Positions 27,201 to 34,636 of a stretch of 64,000 nt of DNA are shown piece after piece. The stretch is taken from the NCBI RefSeq assembly GCF_947503875.1, contig NZ_CANNFH010000003.1:310001-374000 (forward strand), written 5' to 3'. The translations under genes were made by a program, and so were the position numbers. This DNA is from an uncultured Polaribacter sp. (GTDB taxonomy: Bacteria > Bacteroidota > Bacteroidia > Flavobacteriales > Flavobacteriaceae). Every line of letters starts with the position of its first letter. The first letter of the stretch is position 1. The notes beneath the pieces were generated by a model. That model saw only the letters and a list, made by a program, of their open reading frames with translations, was not told the DNA's origin and made no database searches.

Positions 27201-29488
27201 TTGTTTTTGTAAATGATGACCTAGACCCTTACAGAGATAAAGACCTTGGAGGTCCAGAAAGACACCCACATGCTGCTGTTATTTCAGAAGTACTTAGTGC
27301 CAATTCAGAGTCGAATTTAAGTATTGGGAGGCACAGAGCAAACCCTACTATAAGAACTGCTAATACTTGGACAAATGGCACACCAGACAAAAGTAGATCT
27401 GTAATTATTGACGAAGATTATAGTACAACATCCGCTTTAAAAGCCAGAAATTTAACTGTAAATACGGGTAATAAATTAACTATAGATAATAATATATTGG
27501 TTGTATCTGAAAATATAACATTTGGTAGTAATAACAGTGAAATTAGATTAGCAAACGATGCTCAATTAATTCAAACACATACTACCAACTCTAAAGTTAT
27601 TGGTAATGGTAAATTATACATCGATCAAAACTCAGAATCTCCTAGTAAATTTAGGTATAACTATATGAGTTCTCCCGTTAGTAACGGAGCATATTTTACC
27701 ATTGCAGATGTGTTAAAAGACGGTACTACCCCAACTTCTGCCTCATCAAATCCTTTAGATATAAATTTTGTTTCAGGTTATGATGGTGAAGTAGCTACAC
27801 CTATAAGAATATCTGACTTTTGGATTTACACTTATGCCAACGGAAATGGGAATATCTCTAATTGGAGTCAAAAAAGAAGTACAGGAGAAATACCTGTAAC
27901 GGATGGCTTTACCATAAAGGGACCAGGTACTAAACAAAACTACACCTTTGTAGGCACCCCAAATGACGGTGAGTTAACTACTGCTGTAGGTCCTAGTCAA
28001 TCTTATTTAATAGGTAATCCATTTCCATCAGCCATAAGCACTAAAAAATTTATTGAAGATAATTTTGATGCCATAACAGGTACCTTATATTTTTGGCAAC
28101 ATGCTGGAGAAATAGATGCGAGTTCCACAATAAAAGGACATACTTATACAGGTTATATTGGAGGATATGCAACAAGAAACATAGCCATGGGAATTGCTGC
28201 GAATTCAAAATCAAATGCAGGAGGTTTTAGTATAAATTTAGAAGTGGAAAACGCTGTATCTACAGGAACAAAATTATTAGACTTAGGGTTGAATGCAATA
28301 CGTATGAATACTAATGGAGCTTTAACGGTTTATGATAAAATAACCAGAGGTACAGACGCTTTAACCATACACTACAGGGCACCAATAGGACAGAAAAATA
28401 TTGCTTTAAAAGTAGACAATATACTTGTAGGGAATTACACTTTACCACAAACTGCAGTTTACAATACATTTAGCATAAATACATGTATAGAACGCAATAG
28501 TTTTATTACCGTAGAGTCTTTAGATAACCAAGATTTTTATTTAAATAAAATTAACATTGCAGATGATGATGGCCAAATATCCTGCGCTCCTAATGCTACT
28601 AATGTAGCTGGCTTTACGTACACTTCTCCTTTGGAATATATTGCAGTGGGGCAAGGTTTTTTTATAGGTGGAGACCTTAATGGAGGAACCATAACGTTTA
28701 ACAACAGCCAAAGAGAGCATATCATAGAAGGCACAAAATCAACCTTTTTTAAATCAAATAAAGAGCAGAAAAGAAGAGCAGAAGAAAGAAAAACATTACC
28801 AATTTTAAAACTTGGAATGGATTATACTGATTATGAAGATAATCTACTACATAGACAAATTGGTATCTCTTTCAGATATAATAACTCTTTTACTTATGAT
28901 AAGGGTTATGACAGCTATTTATTTGATTTATCCAGTACAGACTTTTATTGGAAATTTCCAGAAGTAGATGAAAAATTTGCCATAGCAGGTGTGCAAAATA
29001 TTACCAACGATTTAGAGATACCTTTAGAAATAGTTGTTGCAAAAGATAGTGAAGTATCCATTTTAATTGATGAGATTAATTTTGACGCTAAAGAGATTTA
29101 CATTTTAGACAAACTAGAAAGTAAATACTACAACCTTTTAGATAATAATGTAAAATTAAATTTATTAGAAGGAACACACAAAGACCGTTTTTTTATCGTT
29201 TTTGAAAAAGGGAAAATTTTAAGTACAGAAGAAAATAATATACTAAATGATTTAAGTATCTTTTACAATAAAAACAGCAAAAACTTAAATATTAATACTA
29301 TAAACAACTTAGAAATTAAAACAGTTAGTTTGTATAATATTCTCGGGCAAGAGGTTAAAAGTTGGACTTTAAAAGACCCCCAAACCAAACAGCACAAGTT
29401 AAAAGTAGAAAACTTATCTAAAGCAATATATCTTGTTAAATTAAAAACAAATAGTGGTGATGTTTCCAAAAAAATACTAATTCAATAA
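24215..29488 (+). CDS. Large secreted multidomain protein with P-domain and T9SS type A sorting domain
   Basis: 1757 residues. Signal peptide to SSYAQ (residue 25). Domains, roughly: proprotein-convertase P-like domain (28-170: DVNITFNISHTWNEDLDIML ... SAGTWTLIVTDDTNQDGGTI); a MAM/lectin-like sandwich (174-330: TSFETGLNGWNQGFGDIF); an MBG-like module (335-410); thrombospondin-type-3 calcium repeats (417-440: DTDGDGFSDSVDIDDDNDGI; and 703-735: DGDGIPNDLDLDSDNDGIPD); beta-rich stretches to about 1650; and a C-terminal sorting domain (about 1690-1757: KTVSLYNILGQEVKSW ... AIYLVKLKTNSGDVSKKILI). It is exported by the type IX system to the cell surface or medium. No protease or glycosidase catalytic domain is apparent, so adhesion or a structural role is possible. 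The T9SS machinery is not encoded here. Confidence 0.9.
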   Translation: MTPKSKSKWFLPFIMLFAFVSSYAQTCLNYNENPGTTIDATPGGAATYTVDINVPNSFTLSDVNITFNISHTWNEDLDIMLRSPSGTEVELSTDNGGNGNNYNVTLDDASNNNLPTNNTTINGTYRPEGSLADFNNEDSAGTWTLIVTDDTNQDGGTINNITLQLCGFPVTNTTSFETGLNGWNQGFGDIFDWTRRQTNTPSGNTGPSNGGSDGAWFMYIEASNPRITGDNAFLQRSFNFTNQSNSSITFDYHMYSNRNNSMGTLNLLVSTDGGNSFNNVFSRSLNQGNNWLNANIDLSIYDGQSVVIKFEGIVGGGTSWSSDVAIDNIIVSGLESNSTKIPITVTADPISKAIGETDPALTYTITSGSLESGDVLDGSLTREPGEILGVYNILRGTLFNSKYNITFNSNLFSIISRDTDGDGFSDSVDIDDDNDGILDLVENCVIPGAAEPAADSIVFGTDNFKIYAIGNNSNSGLGFQESGFEKAAFTKGLTLNRLNGNSDFSSLPGAPGTNGTAATTTGTWTNGTLDFETTAANPTTRRNQFRSTTGNEFRSGTTGDAIYIKPSINLVQGEDYTVNIGFTDPVSAFNFDLLDIFDTFQDSSNLIVTYEIYADNVLIAYFESNFIGNDTTTVLSIFDGNGVAQGNMVVGNNIETSIGFITENPVSEVSIVHKITAGSVTNSRADLHGLDNFVWSIPPIKCRADDVDFDGDGIPNDLDLDSDNDGIPDNIEAQSTINYVTPNYIYTANGLDTAYGAGITPVNTDNSGNDDYVDLDADDDLIFDTLEAGFTIDTSDNGKTNGNVGDNGLDNTLYTLDNYEDVNANIENPTTLPDLDNDALTVGDVDYRDTHVSGIPAITQILLEGSNRVIEITNIDNNHSILANTIDISIFREARANLLGVTPNNNFVIPQELAPGESFTIVNNASSIAGTVENNITNLVGADDVLILSHPESNVNGVDDWKNRYETIINLASDKAYVKSDLVTSTLRNFSVSDWIVFVNDDLDPYRDKDLGGPERHPHAAVISEVLSANSESNLSIGRHRANPTIRTANTWTNGTPDKSRSVIIDEDYSTTSALKARNLTVNTGNKLTIDNNILVVSENITFGSNNSEIRLANDAQLIQTHTTNSKVIGNGKLYIDQNSESPSKFRYNYMSSPVSNGAYFTIADVLKDGTTPTSASSNPLDINFVSGYDGEVATPIRISDFWIYTYANGNGNISNWSQKRSTGEIPVTDGFTIKGPGTKQNYTFVGTPNDGELTTAVGPSQSYLIGNPFPSAISTKKFIEDNFDAITGTLYFWQHAGEIDASSTIKGHTYTGYIGGYATRNIAMGIAANSKSNAGGFSINLEVENAVSTGTKLLDLGLNAIRMNTNGALTVYDKITRGTDALTIHYRAPIGQKNIALKVDNILVGNYTLPQTAVYNTFSINTCIERNSFITVESLDNQDFYLNKINIADDDGQISCAPNATNVAGFTYTSPLEYIAVGQGFFIGGDLNGGTITFNNSQREHIIEGTKSTFFKSNKEQKRRAEERKTLPILKLGMDYTDYEDNLLHRQIGISFRYNNSFTYDKGYDSYLFDLSSTDFYWKFPEVDEKFAIAGVQNITNDLEIPLEIVVAKDSEVSILIDEINFDAKEIYILDKLESKYYNLLDNNVKLNLLEGTHKDRFFIVFEKGKILSTEENNILNDLSIFYNKNSKNLNINTINNLEIKTVSLYNILGQEVKSWTLKDPQTKQHKLKVENLSKAIYLVKLKTNSGDVSKKILIQ

Positions 29489-29519
29489 ATAGTATTTTAA
29501 ATCACTTTGGTGGAGGTAA

Positions 29520-29551
29520 AAAGGGAGTCAATTTTAGGCTCTCTTTTTTAA
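29520..29551. terminator. Bidirectional terminator between T9SS protein and cysteine desulfurase
   Basis: AAAAAGGGAGTC pairs with GGCTCTCTTTTT across an 8-nt loop (two G-T wobbles), with A and T tracts on the flanks; the genes are convergent. Confidence 0.75.
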
Positions 29552-29552
29552 T

Positions 29553-30692
29553 TTAAACTAACATATCTTTAAGTTTACCTATAGTAAAATCAATATCACT
29601 CTTAGTAGTAAATTTAGAAAAAGAAAAACGAACAGAAGTTTTGTCTTCCTCTCCATTAAACAAAATTTCTTGCAAAACATGAGAACCTTTATTGCTACCA
29701 GATTGGCAAGCACTTCCCCCAGAAACCGCAATTCCTGCCATGTCTAAAGTGAATAAAAACATAGCATCTTTTACAGGAAAACGAACATTTAAAATAGTAT
29801 AACTACTCTTAAAACTATTACTGTTACAACTACCGTTGAACTGAATTTCATTAGATAATTTTTTAAGTTCAGTAATAAAGTATTCTTTTAAAGCTTCTAT
29901 ATATAATCTATCTTTTTCTAAGTTTAGCATGGCAATATCTAATGCCTTATTCATTCCTAAAATACCATGTACATTTTCTGTGCTAGACCTTGCCCCTCTT
30001 TCTTGATCTCCACCATAAAGCATTGGCAAAACTCCAAAACCTTTTCTAAAAAAAGCAAAACCAACACCTTTAGGTCCATGAAATTTATGCGCACTCGCCA
30101 CTAAAAAATCAACATCAATTGCAGTTAAATCTAATGGATAATGCCCAACAGCTTGCACTGTATCTGAATGAAATAAAGCACTATTCTCTTTACATAAGTT
30201 AGTTACTTTTTCTAAAGGCAAAAGGTTACCAATTTCATTATTTATAAACATTAAACTTACTAGTGTTTTCTGTTTAGATTCTTTTAAAAGCTTTTCTAAA
30301 TCTTTTAAATCTACATTACCTAACGGATCAATTTTTACAAAATTTAGATTAACATTTTGTGCTATTTGTAAAAATTTACACGTGTGTAAAACTGCATGAT
30401 GCTCTATTTTAGAAGTAATAATTCTAGTAACACCTAAATTAAAAACTGCATTATTTAAAATTAAATTGTCTGCCTCTGTTCCGCTAGAGGTAAAAATTAT
30501 TTCGGCTGCAGATACATTAAAGTGTTTGGCTATATTTTTTCTTGCTGTTTCTACTGCAGTTTTAGCGGTTCTACCAATTTGATGTATAGAAGATGGGTTG
30601 CCATAATTTTCTACCATAGAAGTTTGCATTACCTTAATTACTTCTAGATCTATTGCTGTGGTAGCTGCATTATCTAAATAAATACTTGTCAT
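29553..30692 (-). CDS. Cysteine desulfurase (NifS/IscS family)
   Basis: 379 residues. PLP enzyme that takes sulfur from cysteine as a persulfide for Fe-S clusters or thio-modified tRNA. Family signatures: YLDNAATTAID at the start, SSGTEADNLIL, IEHHAVLHTC, the PLP lysine in ASAHKFHGPKGVGF, GGDQERGARSSTENV and the active-site cysteine loop SGGSACQSGS near the C-terminus. It lies 5 bp after the Smr-domain gene and probably shares its transcript. No iscU or suf genes are adjacent, so it may be the tRNA-thiolation type; I leave the symbol open. Confidence 0.93.
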   Translation of the reverse strand: MTSIYLDNAATTAIDLEVIKVMQTSMVENYGNPSSIHQIGRTAKTAVETARKNIAKHFNVSAAEIIFTSSGTEADNLILNNAVFNLGVTRIITSKIEHHAVLHTCKFLQIAQNVNLNFVKIDPLGNVDLKDLEKLLKESKQKTLVSLMFINNEIGNLLPLEKVTNLCKENSALFHSDTVQAVGHYPLDLTAIDVDFLVASAHKFHGPKGVGFAFFRKGFGVLPMLYGGDQERGARSSTENVHGILGMNKALDIAMLNLEKDRLYIEALKEYFITELKKLSNEIQFNGSCNSNSFKSSYTILNVRFPVKDAMFLFTLDMAGIAVSGGSACQSGSNKGSHVLQEILFNGEEDKTSVRFSFSKFTTKSDIDFTIGKLKDMLV

Positions 30693-30697
30693 TATTA

Positions 30698-31255
30698 TTA
30701 TTCGCTTAAATTTTGATAAACATAAACTTCTGTAGCTCCCATGCCATATTTTTTATAAGAAGCATCATAATACTTTACGGGATATTTCTTTAAAAGTCTT
30801 AGGAGCTCAGTTTTTAAAACACCTTCTCCTACACCATGTATAAATACTAATTTAGATATTTTTTTATGAATAGCATATTCAATTTTTCGTTTTGCGGTAT
30901 CTAACTGCAAATTTAACATATCAAAATTATCTAAACCACGCACAGATTTCACCAATTGATTAATATGCAAATCTACCTCCATAATTAATTCTTGCTTTTG
31001 TTTTTTAAACAGAGACGTTTTTGGTGTTGAACTGGTTATCTTGTCTTTTAGCAATTTATTATTTATATCAGAATATTTGCTTAATTCGTGCTGCTCTTTA
31101 TCTATTCTAACCAATTCTTTTTCATCAAAATTAAAAACCATACCATCTGCAGTTTTTAAAGAAATGATATTTTTATTCACAGAAACTACAATTCCCTTTA
31201 TAACATCATCTAAAACTGCTACTTTATTACCAATTTCTAAACGCTTTCTTAACAT
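30698..31255 (-). CDS. DUF2027/Smr-domain protein
   Basis: 185 residues. The N-terminal part (1-60) is a small beta-barrel-like domain (RLEIGNKVAVLDDVIKGIVV, then GMVFNFDEKELVRI) seen in proteins annotated DUF2027. The C-terminal half is a MutS2-type Smr domain: MEVDLHINQL (the D-H-H like DLH motif), LVFIHGVGEGVLKTEL (the HGxGxG motif) and YDASYKKYGMGATEVYV. Smr domains cut or nick nucleic acids in characterised members. Target here unknown. Followed 5 bp later by the cysteine desulfurase. Confidence 0.85.
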   Translation of the reverse strand: MLRKRLEIGNKVAVLDDVIKGIVVSVNKNIISLKTADGMVFNFDEKELVRIDKEQHELSKYSDINNKLLKDKITSSTPKTSLFKKQKQELIMEVDLHINQLVKSVRGLDNFDMLNLQLDTAKRKIEYAIHKKISKLVFIHGVGEGVLKTELLRLLKKYPVKYYDASYKKYGMGATEVYVYQNLSE

Positions 31256-31308
31256 TATTTTAATTATAAATAAATTAATTGAAACTAATTTTATGCAAAA
31301 ATAAGTAT

Positions 31309-31941
31309 ATGGTTTCTAGTTCTTCTAATTCTACAGAAAACTTCTTTGAACAAGCTTTTGAAAAGGTTTTATTAGAAGATGAGCGTACAAGTATTTTGCA
31401 TAAAATTGCAGAAAAAATTGCGCATACTTACACTATTAACCAAGTTGTAAACCTAAATTTTATATGCACGCACAACTCTAGAAGAAGTCAATTAGGGCAA
31501 GTTTGGGCTTTTTACGCTGCGCATCATTTTAATTTAAACGTAAATTCTTTTTCTGGAGGTACAGAAGTAACTGCATTTTACAGAAATACTGTAAAAACAT
31601 TGCAAAGTGTAGGTTTCAATTTTCAAGTGAAAGATTTTTCGCATCAAAACCCTAAATACCTTGTTTCTTTTAACGGAAGTAAAAAGGAAATCTTATGTTA
31701 CTCTAAAAGGTTTGATGATGCTATTAATACCAACCCTTTTATAGCAATTACAACATGTAACAATGCTGATAAGAATTGTCCTTTTATTGCTACTGCAATA
31801 GAGCGCTTTCATTTACCGTTTACAGATCCTAAATTCTCTGACGATACAACAGAGCAATCAGCTGTTTATTTAAAAACCAATCAGCAAATAGCCGCAGAAA
31901 TATTTTATATTTTTAAAACTGTAAAAGAACTTATTGGCTAA
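31309..31941 (+). CDS. Thioredoxin-type arsenate reductase / low-molecular-weight protein-tyrosine-phosphatase-like protein
   Basis: 210 residues from ATG 31309; a TTG at 31279 is a less likely start. After a 40-residue N-terminal helix, the phosphatase P-loop reads FICTHNSRRSQLGQ (C-x5-R-S). Downstream, TTCNNADKNCPF provides the cysteine pair found in thioredoxin-coupled ArsC enzymes, followed by FHLPFTDPK, like the FDDP region of ArsC. All three redox cysteines are therefore present, which favours arsenate reduction or a similar redox step over simple tyrosine phosphatase activity. No arsR, acr3 or arsB neighbour. Divergent from the Smr gene; its end overlaps the convergent PPK2 gene by 4 bp. 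Confidence 0.8.
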   Translation: MVSSSSNSTENFFEQAFEKVLLEDERTSILHKIAEKIAHTYTINQVVNLNFICTHNSRRSQLGQVWAFYAAHHFNLNVNSFSGGTEVTAFYRNTVKTLQSVGFNFQVKDFSHQNPKYLVSFNGSKKEILCYSKRFDDAINTNPFIAITTCNNADKNCPFIATAIERFHLPFTDPKFSDDTTEQSAVYLKTNQQIAAEIFYIFKTVKELIG

Positions 31942-32723
31942 ACTTCAATATCTTTATTATATGGTATTCTCTGCAAAACGTAATTTATAACATTCATTCT
32001 AGCCTCTGTTTTTCTATTGGCCCTTATAATTTTCCATGGAGAAATTTTAGTGTGTGTCTTTTTAAACATAGCATTTTTATACTCTGTATATTGATCCCAC
32101 AAATCTTGTGCCTTCTCATCTAGCTTTGTCATTTTCCACTGTTTTAGTGGATTACTTTTTATATCTGCAAAGCGCTTTGCTTGTTCTTTTTTAGAAATAG
32201 ACATATAAATTTTAACCAAATGGATACCAGATTCCAAAATCATTTTTTCAAAATCATTTACTTGATTCATAAAGATTTCATATTCTTTTGGTGTACAAAA
32301 GTTATTTACTGGCTCTACTACTGCTCTATTATACCAACTTCTATCAAAAAAAACAATTTCTCCAGCTTTAGGAAATTGTTCTACATAACGTTGAAAATAC
32401 CATTGTGACTCTTCATCTTTTGTTGGTTTTGGTAAAGCCACAATGCGCATATGCCTTGGGTTTATTCGTTCTGTTAACCTTCTAATTGCCCCCCCTTTGC
32501 CTGCAGCATCTCTTCCCTGAAAAACAATAATAATACGCTCATTATTTTCTATTGCCCAAGTCTGTAATTTTATGAGTTCTACTTGTAATTTTTTTAACTT
32601 TTTCTGATAATTTACGAAGCGTAGTCCTCTATCTATGCTTAATGGCTCTTTTGTTAATAATGCTAACAGGCCTTTTTTAGTATTTAATTTTGCGAGTTGT
32701 TTTGCGTTTAATTTATCTACCAT
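31938..32723 (-). CDS. ppk2: Polyphosphate kinase 2 family protein (copy 1)
   Basis: 261 residues. PPK2 enzymes transfer phosphate between polyphosphate and nucleotides, mostly making NTPs from NDPs or NMPs. Signatures: Walker A VFQGRDAAGKGGAIRRL, the lid segment NPRHMRIVALPKPTKDEESQ, Walker B with the catalytic Asp/Arg VFFDRSWYNRAVVEPV, and the terminal WDQYTEYKNAMFKKTHTKIS and PWKIIRANRK. A second PPK2 lies 7 bp upstream in the same direction; the two share most motif residues but differ elsewhere, so this is an old duplication. Which acts on ADP, GDP or AMP cannot be read from the sequence. Confidence 0.93.
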   Translation of the reverse strand: MVDKLNAKQLAKLNTKKGLLALLTKEPLSIDRGLRFVNYQKKLKKLQVELIKLQTWAIENNERIIIVFQGRDAAGKGGAIRRLTERINPRHMRIVALPKPTKDEESQWYFQRYVEQFPKAGEIVFFDRSWYNRAVVEPVNNFCTPKEYEIFMNQVNDFEKMILESGIHLVKIYMSISKKEQAKRFADIKSNPLKQWKMTKLDEKAQDLWDQYTEYKNAMFKKTHTKISPWKIIRANRKTEARMNVINYVLQRIPYNKDIEV

Positions 32724-32730
32724 AATATTA

Positions 32731-33591
32731 CTAATCTATATTTTTAATATTAGACCTATAATAACGTGTAACCACATTTGGGTCTGGGGTTAATATGGTT
32801 TTTGCATCTTCTTTACCATCATAATCAAACTGGGAAATTACGTGTCTAATTGCTTCTAATCTGGCTACTTTTTTGTCGTTAGTTTGTATTAAAATCCAAG
32901 GACTGTATGAGGTGTGTGTTTTAGAAAACATTTCTGCCTTGTAATGCGTGTACTGGTCCCATAAAATTTGGCCTTGTTTGTCTACAGGACTAAATTTCCA
33001 CCTTTTTAGTGGGTTTTCTTTACGTTCTTCAAAACGTTTTAGTTGTTCATCTTTAGTAATAGATAGCCAAAACTTTATAATAATTAAACCATCTTCATAC
33101 ATCATATGCTCAAACTCTGGAACTTGTACCAAAAATTCTTTGTATTGTTCTTCTGTACAAAAGCCCATTACAGGTTCTACCACTGCTCTATTATACCAAC
33201 TTCTATCAAAAAAAACAATTTCTCCAGGATTTGGCAATTCTTTAATATATCTTTGAAAATACCATTGCCCTTTTTCTACTTCTGTAGGTTTATTTAAAGC
33301 CACTAATCTGCTTGTTCGTGGATTTAAATGCTCCATAAACCTTCTAATATTGCCTCCTTTTCCTGCAGCATCTCTGCCCTCAAAAATTATTGCAACACGT
33401 TTATTTTGTTTAGAAACCCATTGTTGAAGCTTAACTAATTCTATTTGTAGTAAGCGCAACTCTTCTTCATAAACTAAAGTTTTTTTTACGGCATTGTACT
33501 GCTTACTTTTTTCTTTAATAACTTGTAATAGCTCTTCATTAGTATGAACACTTTTAAAATCTTCTTCAGTAAGGGTTTTCTTTATTGACAT
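32731..33591 (-). CDS. ppk2: Polyphosphate kinase 2 family protein (copy 2)
   Basis: 286 residues, first gene of the tandem PPK2 pair. It has an extra N-terminal helical stretch compared with copy 1 (KKTLTEEDFKSVHTNEELLQ). Signatures: IIFEGRDAAGKGGNIRRFME (Walker A), NPRTSRLVALNKPTEVEKGQ (lid), VFFDRSWYNRAVVEPVMGFC (Walker B), and ILWDQYTHYKAEMFSKTHTS, followed by PWILIQTNDKKVARLEAIRH. Cytosolic. Presumably co-transcribed with copy 1 given the 7-bp spacing; no ppk1 or ppx gene is nearby. Confidence 0.93.
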   Translation of the reverse strand: MSIKKTLTEEDFKSVHTNEELLQVIKEKSKQYNAVKKTLVYEEELRLLQIELVKLQQWVSKQNKRVAIIFEGRDAAGKGGNIRRFMEHLNPRTSRLVALNKPTEVEKGQWYFQRYIKELPNPGEIVFFDRSWYNRAVVEPVMGFCTEEQYKEFLVQVPEFEHMMYEDGLIIIKFWLSITKDEQLKRFEERKENPLKRWKFSPVDKQGQILWDQYTHYKAEMFSKTHTSYSPWILIQTNDKKVARLEAIRHVISQFDYDGKEDAKTILTPDPNVVTRYYRSNIKNID

Positions 33592-33669
33592 AGATTATTT
33601 TTGAAAGCTTAAAAATATCATTTTTTTTATGATTTTCATTATAATAAAAGCATTTTAAACAAGTTATTT

Positions 33670-33677
33670 TATATTTG
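33670..33677 (+). promoter_or_regulatory. Putative -7 promoter element very close to the LpxR-like start
   Basis: TATATTTG fits TAnnTTTG and ends 6 bp before the ATG at 33684, so the transcript would be leaderless or nearly so. No -33 match; tentative. Confidence 0.35.
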
Positions 33678-33683
33678 TGTTTT

Positions 33684-34631
33684 ATGATAAAAAAACTACT
33701 TGTTTTCTTTTTATTAGTTTCTTCCATAATTTCTGCTCAGCAAAAATATGCTAAGCAAATTAGTGTAATTTCAGAAAATGACCTGTACACTTCTACTTAC
33801 AATGATAGGTACTATACAAATGGTTTCTTTGTATCTTATACATATTTAGCAAAAAGCAACCCCAACTTAGAAAAAAAAATTTTTAAATGGGAAATTGGGC
33901 ATCAAATGTACACACCCTCTAAATCTATTGTATTAGATATAAATGGTCATGACAGGCCTTTTGCCGCTTTTTTTTATGGAGATTTTGAAATTAAAAAGGT
34001 GTTTAAAAACGAAAGTATTTTTACAACTAATTTTCAACTTGGCGTTATTGGACCAACTGCTTTTGGTAACGAACTCCAAAATTTTATTCATAAAATTTAT
34101 GGGTTTCCAGAAGCTATTGGTTGGAAGTATCAAATTAAAAATGCTATTGGCCTAAATCTGGGATTAGCATACCAGAAAAAAATATTTAGAACAAGCGCCA
34201 ACTTTCTAGATTTTACTTGGGTAAATGCTGGTAATGCTGGTACTATTAAAACAGATATAACAACAGGGTTTTTAAGCAGAATTGGTTTTAAACCTTTACA
34301 ATCTTTGGCAAACTCTATTGCTTTTGGTACAAATGTAAACGATAACACAACGCGTTTTTTTAACACTGTAGAATCTTTTATCTTTATAAAACCAACAGTG
34401 CGTTATGCAATTTATGATGCCACAATACAAGGTAGTTTTTTAAACAAAAACAGTTTAGTAACAAAAGAATTGATTCCTTTTGTTTTTAATTTTGAAATAG
34501 GGTTACTATTTACCATTAACCGTTTTAATTTAGGCTACACTTTTAATTATAACACCAATAAATTAGACAATTTAGAGTTTAATAACGGGCACACTTATGG
34601 TGCTATTCAATTACATTATTTACTAAATTAA
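33684..34631 (+). CDS. LpxR-family outer-membrane lipid A 3'-O-deacylase-like protein
   Basis: 315 residues from ATG 33684 (a TTG at 33675 is inside the probable promoter box). Signal peptide MIKKLLVFFLLVSSIISAQ. The mature N-terminus has the LpxR pattern ISENDLYTSTYNDRYYTNGF, in which the E-N-D and T-x-D-R-x-Y-T-N-G residues are conserved in the family, followed by GHQMYTPSKS. The remainder is an outer-membrane beta barrel. In Salmonella LpxR removes the 3'-acyloxyacyl group of lipid A with calcium; here the same role is plausible but the full catalytic set was not verified. Single gene. Confidence 0.8.
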   Translation: MIKKLLVFFLLVSSIISAQQKYAKQISVISENDLYTSTYNDRYYTNGFFVSYTYLAKSNPNLEKKIFKWEIGHQMYTPSKSIVLDINGHDRPFAAFFYGDFEIKKVFKNESIFTTNFQLGVIGPTAFGNELQNFIHKIYGFPEAIGWKYQIKNAIGLNLGLAYQKKIFRTSANFLDFTWVNAGNAGTIKTDITTGFLSRIGFKPLQSLANSIAFGTNVNDNTTRFFNTVESFIFIKPTVRYAIYDATIQGSFLNKNSLVTKELIPFVFNFEIGLLFTINRFNLGYTFNYNTNKLDNLEFNNGHTYGAIQLHYLLN

Positions 34632-34636
34632 GCTTA

